From: Pandoraea nosoerga
GTDB lineage: Bacteria; Pseudomonadota; Gammaproteobacteria; Burkholderiales; Burkholderiaceae
Assembly (NCBI RefSeq): GCF_902459585.1
Contig: NZ_CABPSC010000009.1
Span: 151,814 to 215,813, forward strand
Direction: 5' to 3'
DNA: 64,000 nt
In this document: positions 55,763 to 63,999 of the stretch, one piece after another
Layout: every line of letters starts with the position of its first letter
How positions within the stretch are numbered: the stretch's first letter is position 1
Translations under genes and position numbers: made by a program
Notes under the pieces: model-generated
What the model saw: the letters and a program-made list of their open reading frames with translations, nothing else
Databases searched by the model: none
Told to the model about the DNA's origin: nothing

Positions 55763-57337
55763 TCAGCTTTCCAGTCCCAGCTCCTGAATCTTGCGGGTGA
55801 TGGTGTTGCGGCCGATGCCCAGACGGCTGGCCGCTTCGACCTTGCGCCCGCGCGTGAAGTCGAGGGCTTCGTTGATCAGCGCCGTCTCGAAACGGCGCGT
55901 GAGCTGGTCCATGACATCGGGCGACGCCGAGCGCAGCAGGCGTGCCACCTCGCGGCGCAGAATGGGCTCCCAGCTCTCGCCGGCAGCCGTCTCCCCCGTT
56001 GCCGCGAGCGCGCCGCTGCCCGACGGCATACCGCCGGAGGGCGGCGCCCCGAACGACGAAGTCGGCACCACCGTGCCATAGCCGGAAGACGGCATCCCGG
56101 GCGCGGCGCTCGCCGGCGAGGCGGCGGCGGTGTAGGTCGGCACCGGATTGGCCGCGCCGGCGGGCGCTGGCGCCGATGCGGGCGCCAGCGACTGGAATTC
56201 CGGCGGCAAGTCCTTGATCTCGACGGTCTGCGCGGGCGCCATGACCGTGAGCCAGTTGCTCAGGTTCTCCAGTTGCCGCACGTTGCCCGGAAACGGGAAG
56301 CGCGTGAGATGCGCCAACGCCGCCTCGCTGATGCGCTTGGTCTCCACGCCAAGCTCGCGCGCACTCTTTTGCAGGAAGTGCCGCACGAGCAGCGGAATGT
56401 CCTCGCTACGCTCGCGCAGCGACGGCAGGCGCAGGCGAATCACGTTCAGGCGGTGATACAGGTCTTCGCGGAACAGCCCCTGGCGCACCCGGTCTTCGAG
56501 GTTCTGGTGCGTGGCGGCAATCACGCGCACGTTCGCCTTGATCGGGCTGTGGCCGCCCACGCGGTAGTAGTTACCGTCCGAGAGTACGCGCAGCAAACGC
56601 GTTTGCAGATCGAGCGGCATGTCGCCGATTTCGTCGAGGAACAACGTGCCGCTTTCGGCCTGTTCGAAGCGCCCGCGGCGCGTGGCCTGGGCGCCGGTAA
56701 ACGCGCCGCGCTCATGACCGAACAATTCGGATTCCAACAGATCCTTTGGAATCGCGGCGGTATTGAGTGCAATGAACGGGCCCGACGCACGCGGCGAATG
56801 GCGATGCAGCGCGCGCGCGACGAGTTCCTTGCCGGAGCCGGACTCGCCGGTGATGAGCACGGTCGCGCTCGAATGGGACAACCGGCCGATGGCCCGGAAC
56901 ACATCCTGCATCGCGCTCGCCTGCCCGAGGATTTCGGGCTCTTCGGTCATGCGTTCGTCGTCGGTCGCCTCGCGCAGGCTCTCCTCCACGGCACGCAGAA
57001 TCAGCTCGACCGCGCGGTCCACGTCGAACGGCTTGGCGAGATACTCGAAGGCGCCGCCTTGAAACGCCGCGACCGCACTGTCCAGATCCGAGAAGGCCGT
57101 CATGATGATGACCGGCAACCCCGGGTGGCGCTGCTTGGCCGCCTGCAGCAATTCGAGGCCGGAGCCGCCCGCCATGCGGATGTCCGAGACCAGCACTTGC
57201 GGCGAGTCGTGTTCGAGCGCCGCGCTCGCTTCGCGCGGTCCCGTAAAGCTGCGTACCGGCAAGTTGGCGCGCGTGAGCGCCTTTTCCAGCACCCATCGAA
57301 TCGATTGGTCGTCGTCTACTATCCAGATCGGCTTCAT
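55763..57337 (-). CDS. ntrC: Nitrogen regulation response regulator NtrC
   Basis: 524 residues. Receiver domain with phospho-acceptor Asp52 (VLVSDIRM); sigma-54 AAA+ domain with Walker A GESGSGKE and the loop GAFTGA that contacts sigma-54; Fis-type helix-turn-helix at the end ([18 protein letters not shown]). A Pro/Ala/Ser/Gly-rich linker of about 70 residues separates the last two, longer than in E. coli NtrC. It activates sigma-54 promoters such as that of glnA. It lies downstream of ntrB. Confidence 0.96.
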   Translation of the reverse strand: MKPIWIVDDDQSIRWVLEKALTRANLPVRSFTGPREASAALEHDSPQVLVSDIRMAGGSGLELLQAAKQRHPGLPVIIMTAFSDLDSAVAAFQGGAFEYLAKPFDVDRAVELILRAVEESLREATDDERMTEEPEILGQASAMQDVFRAIGRLSHSSATVLITGESGSGKELVARALHRHSPRASGPFIALNTAAIPKDLLESELFGHERGAFTGAQATRRGRFEQAESGTLFLDEIGDMPLDLQTRLLRVLSDGNYYRVGGHSPIKANVRVIAATHQNLEDRVRQGLFREDLYHRLNVIRLRLPSLRERSEDIPLLVRHFLQKSARELGVETKRISEAALAHLTRFPFPGNVRQLENLSNWLTVMAPAQTVEIKDLPPEFQSLAPASAPAPAGAANPVPTYTAAASPASAAPGMPSSGYGTVVPTSSFGAPPSGGMPSGSGALAATGETAAGESWEPILRREVARLLRSASPDVMDQLTRRFETALINEALDFTRGRKVEAASRLGIGRNTITRKIQELGLES

Positions 57338-57399
57338 TGTTCACCGTGTAACGTCTATGCCCGGCCGCAGTGACTACGGCCGACGGCGTAAGGGCCGCA

Positions 57400-58641
57400 T
57401 CAGCCCAGGGGCAGCAGGATTCGGAAATCCGTCCGTCCAGGCCGGCTTTCGCATTCGATCAGACCGTCGTGGCGCTGCACGAATGACTGCGCCAGCGTGA
57501 GTCCGAGGCCGCTTCCGCCATCGCGTCCGGAGACGAGCGGATAGAAGATGCGGTCACGAATGTCGGCGGGAATGCCGGGCCCGTTGTCGATCACATGCAA
57601 TTCCAATGCCAGCTTGTGCAGTCGTTTGGCAATCGTGATCTTTCGCGCCACTCGTGTACGCAGCACGATGCGTGCGTCGCCCCTCGCGATCTGCTCGCGC
57701 AGCGCCTCGGCGCCGTTGCGCACGATGTTGAGCAGCGCCTGTATGAGTTGCTCCTTGTCGCCCCGGAAGTCGGGCAGGCTCACGTCGTAGTCGCGCTCGA
57801 TCGACAGGCCCTGCGGAAACTCGGCCAGCACCACCGAACGCACGCGCTCGCACACCTCGTGGATGTTCACGTCCGTGGCGATGTACGGATGCCGGTGCGG
57901 CTCGAGCAGGCGATCGACGAGCGTCTGCAGCCTGTCGGACTCCTTGATGATGACCTGCGTGTACTCGCGCAGCTCGCGCTGCTCGAGCTCGAACTCGAGC
58001 AGTTGTGCGGCGCCACGGATGCCGCCCAGCGGGTTCTTGATCTCGTGCGCCAGATTGCGAATGAGCTGCTTGTTCATCAAGGCCTGATCGATGATGCGCT
58101 CCTCACGCTCGTTCTTGAGCTTCTGCTCGTTCTCGATGAGCTCCACGATCACGAAGTCAGGCGCCGCTTCCGGTGCGGCCACGATCGCGTGCGTGTGCAG
58201 CGGCTCCTGCGCGGTGCGTTCGAGCACCAGATCGAGGCGCGTCGACTGGAAGTGATTGCCGATGAGCTCGGACATCGTCGACGCGAGCACGTCGCCGTTG
58301 GTGAACACGTCGTTCCACGTCATCTGCGAGAGCGAGCGGCGCGAGAGCGCGAGCAGCGCTTCGGCCGCCGGATTGGCGAAGACGACGCGCAGCGTGTACT
58401 TCTCCAGCACCAGCAGCACGGTGGGCAAGGCTTCGAGGCCGGGGAGCATGCCGGTCGCCGCGAGGCGCGCTTCCCACAGCTCGGCGGCGTCCGCCGCCGC
58501 GCGCAGATCGGTCGTCTCGGGGGACGCACCCGCCGCCCCGGCGAGCGCGGAGTCGTCGGACGCCGACGGCGAGCCGTTCCCGGCCGTTCCCTTCGCAGCA
58601 GCGCGAACACTTTTCATCAGGGATCCAGGCGATAGGTTCAT
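57400..58641 (-). CDS. ntrB: Nitrogen regulation sensor kinase NtrB
   Basis: 413 residues. A PAS-like sensor region (residues ~60-165), then HisKA with the phospho-accepting His199 (NLAHEIKNPLGG), then HATPase with N box (NIVRNGAEAL) and G boxes (DNGPGIP, GLGLTLAQS). It phosphorylates NtrC when PII signals low nitrogen. The first ~50 residues are a low-complexity extension. No strong ribosome-binding site lies before the ATG at 58641. Confidence 0.95.
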   Translation of the reverse strand: MNLSPGSLMKSVRAAAKGTAGNGSPSASDDSALAGAAGASPETTDLRAAADAAELWEARLAATGMLPGLEALPTVLLVLEKYTLRVVFANPAAEALLALSRRSLSQMTWNDVFTNGDVLASTMSELIGNHFQSTRLDLVLERTAQEPLHTHAIVAAPEAAPDFVIVELIENEQKLKNEREERIIDQALMNKQLIRNLAHEIKNPLGGIRGAAQLLEFELEQRELREYTQVIIKESDRLQTLVDRLLEPHRHPYIATDVNIHEVCERVRSVVLAEFPQGLSIERDYDVSLPDFRGDKEQLIQALLNIVRNGAEALREQIARGDARIVLRTRVARKITIAKRLHKLALELHVIDNGPGIPADIRDRIFYPLVSGRDGGSGLGLTLAQSFVQRHDGLIECESRPGRTDFRILLPLG

Positions 58642-58674
58642 GAAGGGCTACATGGTCTATAACGCGCCGCAGAC

Positions 58675-58706
58675 AAAAAAGGGGGACGGCCGCGGCCATC
58701 CCCCCG
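58675..58706 (-). terminator. Intrinsic terminator after glnA
   Basis: On the minus strand a GGGGGG...GGCC/GGCC...CCCCC stem is followed by TTTTTT, 70-100 bp past the glnA stop and before ntrB. Some readthrough would let ntrBC share the glnA transcript. Confidence 0.78.
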
Positions 58707-58776
58707 TGCTTGTCGAGCATGACGGTCGGCCGCTGGCGTTCCGTCATGCCGGCGCATTCCCTGCGCGGCGATTCGC

Positions 58777-60192
58777 TTACAGCGAGTAGTACAGTTCGAA
58801 CTCGAGCGGGTGCGTGGTCATGGCCACACGACGCGCTTCGTCCGTCTTCAACGCGATGTACGAATCGAGCATGCCGTCGGTGAACACACCGCCGCGGGTC
58901 AGAAATTCGCGGTCTTCGTTCAGGTACTCCAGCGCCTGCTCGAGGCTCGAGCACACGGTCGGGATCTTGGCATCCTCTTCCGGCGGCAGGTCGTACAGGT
59001 TCTTGTCGGCAGCCTCGCCCGGGTGGATCTTGTTCTGCACGCCGTCCAGGCCGGCCATGAGCATGGCGGCAAAGGCCAGGTACGGGTTGGCCATCGGATC
59101 CGGGAAGCGCGCCTCGATGCGGCGGCCCTTCGGGTTGGCAACGTAAGGAATGCGGATCGAGGCCGAACGGTTGCGGGCCGAATAGGCCAGCTTCACGGGC
59201 GCTTCGAAGTGCGGCACGAGGCGCTTGTACGAGTTCGTCGACGGGTTCGTGATCGCGTTGAGCGCGCGGGCGTGCTTGATGATGCCGCCGATGTAGTACA
59301 GCGCGAACTCCGACAGGCCGCCGTAGCCATTACCGGCGAACAGGTTCTGACCATCCTTCCAGATCGACTGGTGGATGTGCATGCCCGAGCCGTTGTCGCC
59401 CACGACCGGCTTCGGCATGAACGTGGCCGTCTTGCCGTAGCTGTGGGCCACGTTGTGCACGACGTACTTCAGGATCTGCGTCCAGTCGGCGCGCTGAACC
59501 AGCGTCGAGAACTTCGTGCCGATTTCGTTCTGGCCCTGACCCGCCACTTCGTGGTGGTGCACCTCGACCGGCACGCCCAGTTGCTCGAGCAGCAGGCACA
59601 TTTCCGAGCGCATGTCCTGGAACGTGTCGACCGGCGCCACCGGGAAGTAGCCGCCCTTCGTGCCCGGACGGTGGCCGGTGTTGCCACCGTCGAATTCCTT
59701 CGACGACGACCACGGCGCTTCTTCCGAGTTGATCTTCACGAACGTGCCCGACATGTCCGTGTTCCACTGGACCGAGTCGAAAATGAAGAACTCCGGCTCC
59801 GGACCAAAGAAGGCGGTGTCGCCCAGCCCCGTGCTCTTCAGGTAGGCTTCGGCGCGCTTGGCGATGGAGCGCGGATCGCGGTCGTAGCCCTTGCCGTCGG
59901 CCGGCTCGATCACGTCGCAGGTCAGCACCAGGGTGCTTTCTTCGTAGAACGGGTCGATATAGGCAGTGTTGGCGTCCGGCACCAGCAGCATGTCCGAGGC
60001 TTCGATACCCTTCCAACCGGCGATCGACGAACCGTCGAACGCGTGGCCGCTCTCGAACTTGTCGGCGTCGAAGTGCGACACCGGCACCGAGACGTGTTGC
60101 TCCTTGCCGCGCGTATCGGTAAAGCGGAAGTCGACGAACTTGACGTCTTCTTCCTTGACCAGATTCATCACATCTGCCACAGATTTGCTCAT
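58777..60192 (-). CDS. glnA: Glutamine synthetase type I
   Basis: 471 residues. Beta-grasp and catalytic domains with the metal-site motifs [28 protein letters not shown] and the adenylylation loop [10 protein letters not shown] (Tyr near residue 399), so activity is probably controlled by GlnE. It assimilates ammonium. GGGAGA precedes ATG 60192. It is upstream of ntrBC in the same direction and is preceded by sigma-54 and NtrC-type elements. Confidence 0.98.
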   Translation of the reverse strand: MSKSVADVMNLVKEEDVKFVDFRFTDTRGKEQHVSVPVSHFDADKFESGHAFDGSSIAGWKGIEASDMLLVPDANTAYIDPFYEESTLVLTCDVIEPADGKGYDRDPRSIAKRAEAYLKSTGLGDTAFFGPEPEFFIFDSVQWNTDMSGTFVKINSEEAPWSSSKEFDGGNTGHRPGTKGGYFPVAPVDTFQDMRSEMCLLLEQLGVPVEVHHHEVAGQGQNEIGTKFSTLVQRADWTQILKYVVHNVAHSYGKTATFMPKPVVGDNGSGMHIHQSIWKDGQNLFAGNGYGGLSEFALYYIGGIIKHARALNAITNPSTNSYKRLVPHFEAPVKLAYSARNRSASIRIPYVANPKGRRIEARFPDPMANPYLAFAAMLMAGLDGVQNKIHPGEAADKNLYDLPPEEDAKIPTVCSSLEQALEYLNEDREFLTRGGVFTDGMLDSYIALKTDEARRVAMTTHPLEFELYYSL

Positions 60193-60289
60193 GCTATCTC
60201 CCGAAAGATTCAATCTGGCGCTGCTGGCGCTCGTCGCCCGCATCGCCGCACCCTCTTAACGAACTCCGTGTTCGGATTCGCCAGTGATA

Positions 60290-60305
60290 AGCAGGAAGCG
60301 TGCCA
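60290..60305 (-). promoter_or_regulatory. Sigma-54 promoter of glnA
   Basis: On the minus strand TGGCACG-CTTC-CTGCT agrees with the -24/-12 consensus TGGCACR-N4-TTGCW except for one base in the -12 element. It would start transcription about 87 bases before the glnA ATG. Confidence 0.85.
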
Positions 60306-60447
60306 CCCCCTCACCTCTGACCGGATGTCCGGTTCGCCGCGCGCCGTCCCCCTGATTTCTAAAGGAATAACCGGGCGAGGGCGCGCTCGCCCGAATTCCC
60401 TGCTCGCGGACCGGCATTCCCCACTTGTGTGCATTTCCGGTTCCCAT

Positions 60448-60464
60448 ATCCCCAATATGGTGCA
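60448..60464. promoter_or_regulatory. NtrC-type site, proximal
   Basis: Minus-strand TGCACC-ATATT-GGGGAT matches one half of TGCACC-N5-GGTGCA well and the other half only partly. It is 28 bp (centre to centre) from the distal site. Confidence 0.55.
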
Positions 60465-60475
60465 TATTGCGATTA

Positions 60476-60492
60476 TGCACCTTTTTAGTGCC
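60476..60492. promoter_or_regulatory. NtrC-type site, distal
   Basis: Plus-strand TGCACC-TTTTT-AGTGCC fits the NtrC consensus (TGCACY-N5-RGTGCA) at all but the last base. It lies about 180 bp upstream of the sigma-54 promoter, a normal enhancer distance. Confidence 0.7.
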
Positions 60493-60650
60493 GCCAGACG
60501 ACATTCGCGACCCGTCATCGTGCATTGCGACGCACCGCTTTGATGCCTTCGTCCTGAAACGCCGTCGTGTCGAAACGCGGGCCGAGCCCGTCCGCGGTGC
60601 GCCGTATCTGGCATATCCGCCGTCCGCCGTATCCGACGCTCAGACGTATC

Positions 60651-60690
60651 GCACGTATCGGACGGCCTCGGCACGTAGCGGACGGCCTCG
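60651..60690. repeat. 20-bp tandem repeat upstream of the rhodanese gene
   Basis: Two head-to-tail copies (60651-60670 and 60671-60690), one mismatch, sharing GACGGCCTCG, then a partial third. Confidence 0.8.
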
Positions 60691-60790
60691 TGACGTATCG
60701 GGAGACGACCGGGTGTCACGCAAAGCGCATCTCGCTGCGAGGGCACGCTAGAATGCAGGACAAACCATCGACCAACGAGATCACAGCAAT

Positions 60791-61258
60791 ATGACAAGCG
60801 CCAAAGCCATTCTCGAGCAAGCCGCCCAACGCCGCGCCAGCGGCCAGCTCGCCTACGCGGGTGCCGTGACGCCGGAAGAGGCGCTGGCCCTGCTCAACGC
60901 CGATCCCAACGTGCGTCTGATCGACGTTCGCACGCGCGCCGAACTCGACTGGGTCGGCCGCCCGCAAGTCCCCGACGGCCAGTACGCCAACGTCGAATGG
61001 GTGCGTTACCCGGGTGGCGTGCCCAATGAGCATTTCCTCGAGCAACTCGCGTCGCAGGCGCAGGACAAGAACACGCCGCTGCTGTTCCTGTGCCGCAGCG
61101 CTGCGCGCTCGAAGGCCGCGGCGAAGGTGGCTTACGAAGCGGGCTACACGCAGTCGTTCGACATTCTCGAGGGCTTCGAAGGCGACAAGGACAGCGCCGG
61201 ACACCGCAAGCAAGTGAGCGGGTGGTGCTTCCGCGGTCTGCCGTGGATCGGGGCCTGA
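60791..61258 (+). CDS. Rhodanese-like sulfurtransferase
   Basis: 155 residues, a single rhodanese domain with the active-site loop LFLCRSAARSKAAA (catalytic Cys). The N-terminus lacks a signal peptide, so it is cytoplasmic. Single-domain forms carry persulfide sulfur for thiol or tRNA chemistry. The target here is unknown. It is divergent from glnA and 89 bp ahead of a LysE-type gene, possibly one transcript. Confidence 0.92.
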   Translation: MTSAKAILEQAAQRRASGQLAYAGAVTPEEALALLNADPNVRLIDVRTRAELDWVGRPQVPDGQYANVEWVRYPGGVPNEHFLEQLASQAQDKNTPLLFLCRSAARSKAAAKVAYEAGYTQSFDILEGFEGDKDSAGHRKQVSGWCFRGLPWIGA

Positions 61259-61347
61259 GGCGAAACGGATCGATGTGAGCATCGAGCGCACGGCGCGGCC
61301 GCGCTCTCGTGCATGATGACTTGTCGTCGAAGCGAGGAGACGCGCTG

Positions 61348-61965
61348 ATGGACTGGACACATTTGCTGACTTTTGCGCTGGCCCTGCTCGTGGGCGCCGG
61401 CACCCCGGGGCCCGGCATTGCCGCGATCGTCGCGCGCGTGCTCGGGCGCGGCACGCAGGGCGCCATCGCCTTCACGGCCGGCGTGGCGATCGGAGATGTC
61501 GTGTGGCTCACGCTCGCGGTGCTCGGCGTCGCTGCGCTGGCACACACGTTCTCGGGCGTATTCCTCGCGATCAAGTACGCGGGGGCGGCGTATCTGCTCT
61601 ATCTCGCATGGAAGATGTGGCACGCCCCGGCGATTGCGCCGACCGAGCCGATGGCCGCCGTGCCGCGCGAACGATCGTGGCGCCTCTTTCTCGGCGGCCT
61701 GTCGGTCACGATGGGCAATCCGAAAGTGGTCGTGTTCTATTTCGCGCTGCTGCCCAACCTGCTGGATCTCCAGCGCGTGACGGCGCTCGGTTATCTCGAA
61801 GTCGTCGGCGTCACGTTGGCGGTGCTCACGCTCGTGTTCGGCACCTATATCGTGCTCGCCGCCCGGGCGCGACGCCTGCTCAGTTCGGCACGCGCGGTGC
61901 GACGCCTGAACCGCGCCACCGGCACGGTCATGGCCGGCGCGGCCGTCGCCATTGCGACACGCTGA
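61348..61965 (+). CDS. LysE-family amino acid exporter
   Basis: 205-residue membrane protein with about six helices. The N-terminal motif LLVGAGTPGPGIAAIVARVLGRG and MGNPKVVVFYFALLPNLLDL are LysE/RhtB features. It likely exports an amino acid, unspecified. GAGGAG precedes ATG 61348, preferred to an ATG 13 codons earlier. A terminator follows. Confidence 0.92.
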   Translation: MDWTHLLTFALALLVGAGTPGPGIAAIVARVLGRGTQGAIAFTAGVAIGDVVWLTLAVLGVAALAHTFSGVFLAIKYAGAAYLLYLAWKMWHAPAIAPTEPMAAVPRERSWRLFLGGLSVTMGNPKVVVFYFALLPNLLDLQRVTALGYLEVVGVTLAVLTLVFGTYIVLAARARRLLSSARAVRRLNRATGTVMAGAAVAIATR

Positions 61966-62004
61966 GTATCGCGCATCTGTCTCAGCCCGGCCGGCCACGT
62001 ACCG

Positions 62005-62029
62005 ACGCCACCTTCGGGTGGCGTTTTCG
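62005..62029 (+). terminator. Intrinsic terminator after the LysE-type gene
   Basis: ACGCCACC-TTCG-GGTGGCGT, a perfect 8-bp stem with a stable UUCG loop, then TTTT, 40 bp past the stop. Confidence 0.9.
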
Positions 62030-62088
62030 TGTCGGCTTCGGATTGCCGCGAGCGCAATGTCCGTCCGGCTCGGCCGCCTTCCCGACCG

Positions 62089-62155
62089 CCCCCCCCCCGC
62101 CTTCCCCCGCCTTCCCCCGCCTTCCCCCGCCTTCCCCCGCCTTCCCCCGCCTTCC
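62089..62155. repeat. 10-bp tandem repeat CTTCCCCCGC
   Basis: Five exact copies (62101-62150) of CTTCCCCCGC plus partial copies at both ends. Non-coding. Slippage in such an array is likely to change copy number between strains. Confidence 0.9.
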
Positions 62156-62345
62156 GGTGGGCGCCCACCCGATAGCCGCGCCTCGATTGTTGCGATTCGC
62201 GTAATTATTTATTGGCTCAATTGCCGTTTTTCTGCGATAGCCCCAGGCCTACACTGCCTTCAACGGTCGCGCACAACGCATACCGGCAAAGCCGGTACCC
62301 ATGCATTGCGCGCCCCCGCAACACAGAAGAACAGGAGTTATCGCC

Positions 62346-62675
62346 ATGAATCGCAAGCTCATCGCTTCGGCGCTCGTCTCGGCCATGTTGGCTGCCGCCG
62401 CAGGTTCGGTTTTCGCCCAGGCCGCACGCACCAGTGACGCCTATCCTGAAGGTTCGCAACTTGCGTGGGTGCCGCAAACCTCGCAGATCACCCGTGACCA
62501 GGTACGGCAGGAACTGGCCGACGCCCGGGCTCAGGAACTGATCCCGCAAAATGACTACGAGTATCCGGCCCTTGCCACGTTCAAGAGCCAGGCGCCGGCC
62601 AAGAGCCGCGCTCAGGTCTATCAGGAACTCGTGCAGGCGCGCCAGAACGGCGAAATTCGGCGCTCCAATCCGTAA
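62346..62675 (+). CDS. DUF4148-family exported protein
   Basis: 109 residues with a signal peptide (MNRKLIASALVSAMLAAAAGSVFAQA). The mature part has the DUF4148 pattern twice: ITRDQVRQELADARAQ and SRAQVYQELVQARQNG. Such short periplasmic proteins are abundant in Burkholderiales and their function is unknown. ATG 62346 follows CAGGAG. Confidence 0.92.
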   Translation: MNRKLIASALVSAMLAAAAGSVFAQAARTSDAYPEGSQLAWVPQTSQITRDQVRQELADARAQELIPQNDYEYPALATFKSQAPAKSRAQVYQELVQARQNGEIRRSNP

Positions 62676-63075
62676 GTTCACGCGGCCGCATGGCGCAAGC
62701 CTGACGTCGCGGTGCGTGGTCCCGGCGATCGTTGCCGCACGCGCAGCGCGTCGATGGCATCGCGTGCGCCGCGCGAACGAATCGCATCGGATGTCTGGAT
62801 GTTCCCGCGGCCGTCCGGCGCGAGTCACACCGCCCCTCGCCGTGTTGCCGTGATCCGGCAATGCGGCATGACGCGCGCAAGCAGGAGGCATCGCCTGCCT
62901 GCGTTGCGTCACCTTGTCATCTTGCGACCTCGCCACTTCATCGTTTCATCCCTTCGTATCGTCCCACCGACAGGCGCGCGCCCACGCCTTATCGGGCAAC
63001 CGGGCCGCACGCCGTACCCGCTCACTTCCCCTCGGGTCCGGCATGCCGTACCGGATTGCCTACGGGCGCATCTCC

Positions 63076-63144
63076 TGTCCCCATGCGTTCCCCGTTATCG
63101 CATGGGACTTTCGCCCGCTCCCCGCCCAGGGAGCGGGCTTTTTT
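63076..63144 (+). ncRNA. Candidate small RNA 3' end
   Basis: A hairpin GTC(C)CCATGCG/CGCATGGGAC at 63076-63109 with one bulged C is followed at once by a perfect 10-bp terminator stem. This pattern is common at the 3' ends of Hfq-type RNAs. The transcript start is not known, and no promoter was recognised. It could equally be the end of a long 3' UTR of the DUF4148 gene. Confidence 0.4.
63113..63144 (+). terminator. Orphan intrinsic terminator
   Basis: Perfect 10-bp stem GCCCGCTCCC/GGGAGCGGGC with a 6-base loop and TTTTTT, located 440 bp past the nearest upstream stop codon. Confidence 0.88.
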
Positions 63145-63209
63145 CGTTGGTGCGCGCAGGCTGCGTGCTACCATGCAGCCGTTTCAATTTGCATAAACAG
63201 GATCATCCG

Positions 63210-63449
63210 GTGAGTCAGATCGAATTCGATATCGAGTGGACGGAGCGCGCAGCGAAGAAGGCCGAACGTCTCGTCCCCAAGGGCACCCCTCTCGCCCTGC
63301 CGCCGATCGAATGCATGCCGGCCGAGGGCGACGTGCTGTTCCTCGGTCAAGGCGACAAGAAGCAACCGTTCATCGTGGTCGAGCGTCAGTATCATCACGA
63401 AGGCGAAGACGCCTGGACGATCATCCTGATTCTCGATCTGCCGGAATAA
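63210..63449 (+). CDS. Small hypothetical protein, GTG start
   Basis: 79 residues (VSQIEFDIEWTERAAKKAERLVPKG...), with acidic and basic patches, ending in WTIILILDLPE. No domain recognised. The GTG at 63210 is preceded by CAGGAT, while the reading frame further upstream runs through the terminator and is Arg/Pro-rich, so it is unlikely to be coding. It looks like a conserved small protein by composition only. Confidence 0.7.
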   Translation: MSQIEFDIEWTERAAKKAERLVPKGTPLALPPIECMPAEGDVLFLGQGDKKQPFIVVERQYHHEGEDAWTIILILDLPE

Positions 63450-63665
63450 CGCGCTCACGGCGATGACGATCCACGCGCGGCGTCCGGCAGGCCCGGGCGC
63501 TCGCGTGCGACGTCAGCACAGCGCGAATTCGGATACATCGCATCGCAGCACCGCACGGCGCGGCACTGGGGAAATCCCGGTTGCCGCGCCGCTTTGCTTG
63601 GAAAGGGCCGCTTTCTATACTTGAAACGCGTTCCAACTCGCGTGATTGCGGCAGGGAGATCGGCA

Positions 63666-63851
63666 ATGATCATGCCCCACCTTTCCAACGCTCAACTCGT
63701 CAGCATGTTCGCGCTTGCCGTGTTCGGCGCGATCGTCGTGGGTGCGATGCCCTGCAAGGGGGCCATCCGAATGTGCTGGCGCTCGCTTCTCGTTGTCGTT
63801 GGCGCCGTCCTCGCCGTGCTGGCATTCGAACTCGTTCCGCTGCTCGCCTAG
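63666..63851 (+). CDS. Small membrane protein of unknown function
   Basis: 61 residues with two hydrophobic stretches (MFALAVFGAIVVGAMPC and SLLVVVGAVLAVLAFELVPLLA). GGGAG precedes ATG 63666. No family recognised. It ends 72 bp before tRNA-Lys and is likely independent of it. Confidence 0.6.
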   Translation: MIMPHLSNAQLVSMFALAVFGAIVVGAMPCKGAIRMCWRSLLVVVGAVLAVLAFELVPLLA

Positions 63852-63882
63852 GGCCTTTTTCGCGGATTTTCACCATTAAGGG

Positions 63883-63911
63883 TTGACCCCATGCATAAGA
63901 GCCGATATTAT
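63883..63911 (+). promoter_or_regulatory. Sigma-70 promoter of tRNA-Lys
   Basis: TTGACC (63883-63888), 17-bp spacer, TATTAT (63906-63911), 12 bases before the tRNA. Confidence 0.85.
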
Positions 63912-63923
63912 CTCGGTCTCGTT

Positions 63924-63999
63924 GGGGCGTTAGCTCAGTTGGTAGAGCAGCGGACTCTTAATCCGTAGGTCGAGTGTTCGAGTCACTCACGCCCCACCA
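63924..63999 (+). tRNA. tRNA-Lys(CTT)
   Basis: 76 nt with encoded CCA. Acceptor GGGGCGT/ACGCCCC, D-arm TAGCTCAGTTGGTAGAGC, anticodon loop CTCTTAA giving anticodon CTT (reads AAG), T-arm GTGTTCGAGTCAC. Confidence 0.97.

Larger units (their letters stand above)
60193..60790. other. Control region between divergent glnA and rhodanese genes
   Basis: 598 bp. It holds the sigma-54 promoter at 60290-60305, two NtrC-type sites at 60448-60492, a dyad GGTGCATA-N7-TATGCACC at 60459-60481 overlapping those sites, and a 20-bp tandem repeat at 60651-60690 nearer the rhodanese gene. No protein gene was recognised. Confidence 0.7.
61966..62345. other. Gap between the LysE-type and DUF4148 genes
   Basis: 380 bp. 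It holds the terminator at 62005-62029, a tandem C-rich repeat at 62089-62155, and an AT-richer part at 62195-62235 likely to be the DUF4148 promoter. Confidence 0.55.
62676..63209. other. 534-bp region with a candidate small RNA end
   Basis: No convincing protein gene. The last 130 bp hold two successive hairpins, the second an intrinsic terminator, with no gene directly upstream to explain it. See the candidate RNA at 63076-63144. Confidence 0.5.

Noticed and set aside
62089-62155. CRISPR array
   Set aside because: Repeats are 10 bp and directly joined with no spacers. No cas genes.
62712-63209. Upstream extension of the small gene at 63210
   Set aside because: The frame is open but crosses two hairpins and a terminator and encodes Arg/Pro-rich sequence. 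A GTG with a nearby Shine-Dalgarno-like site explains the gene better.
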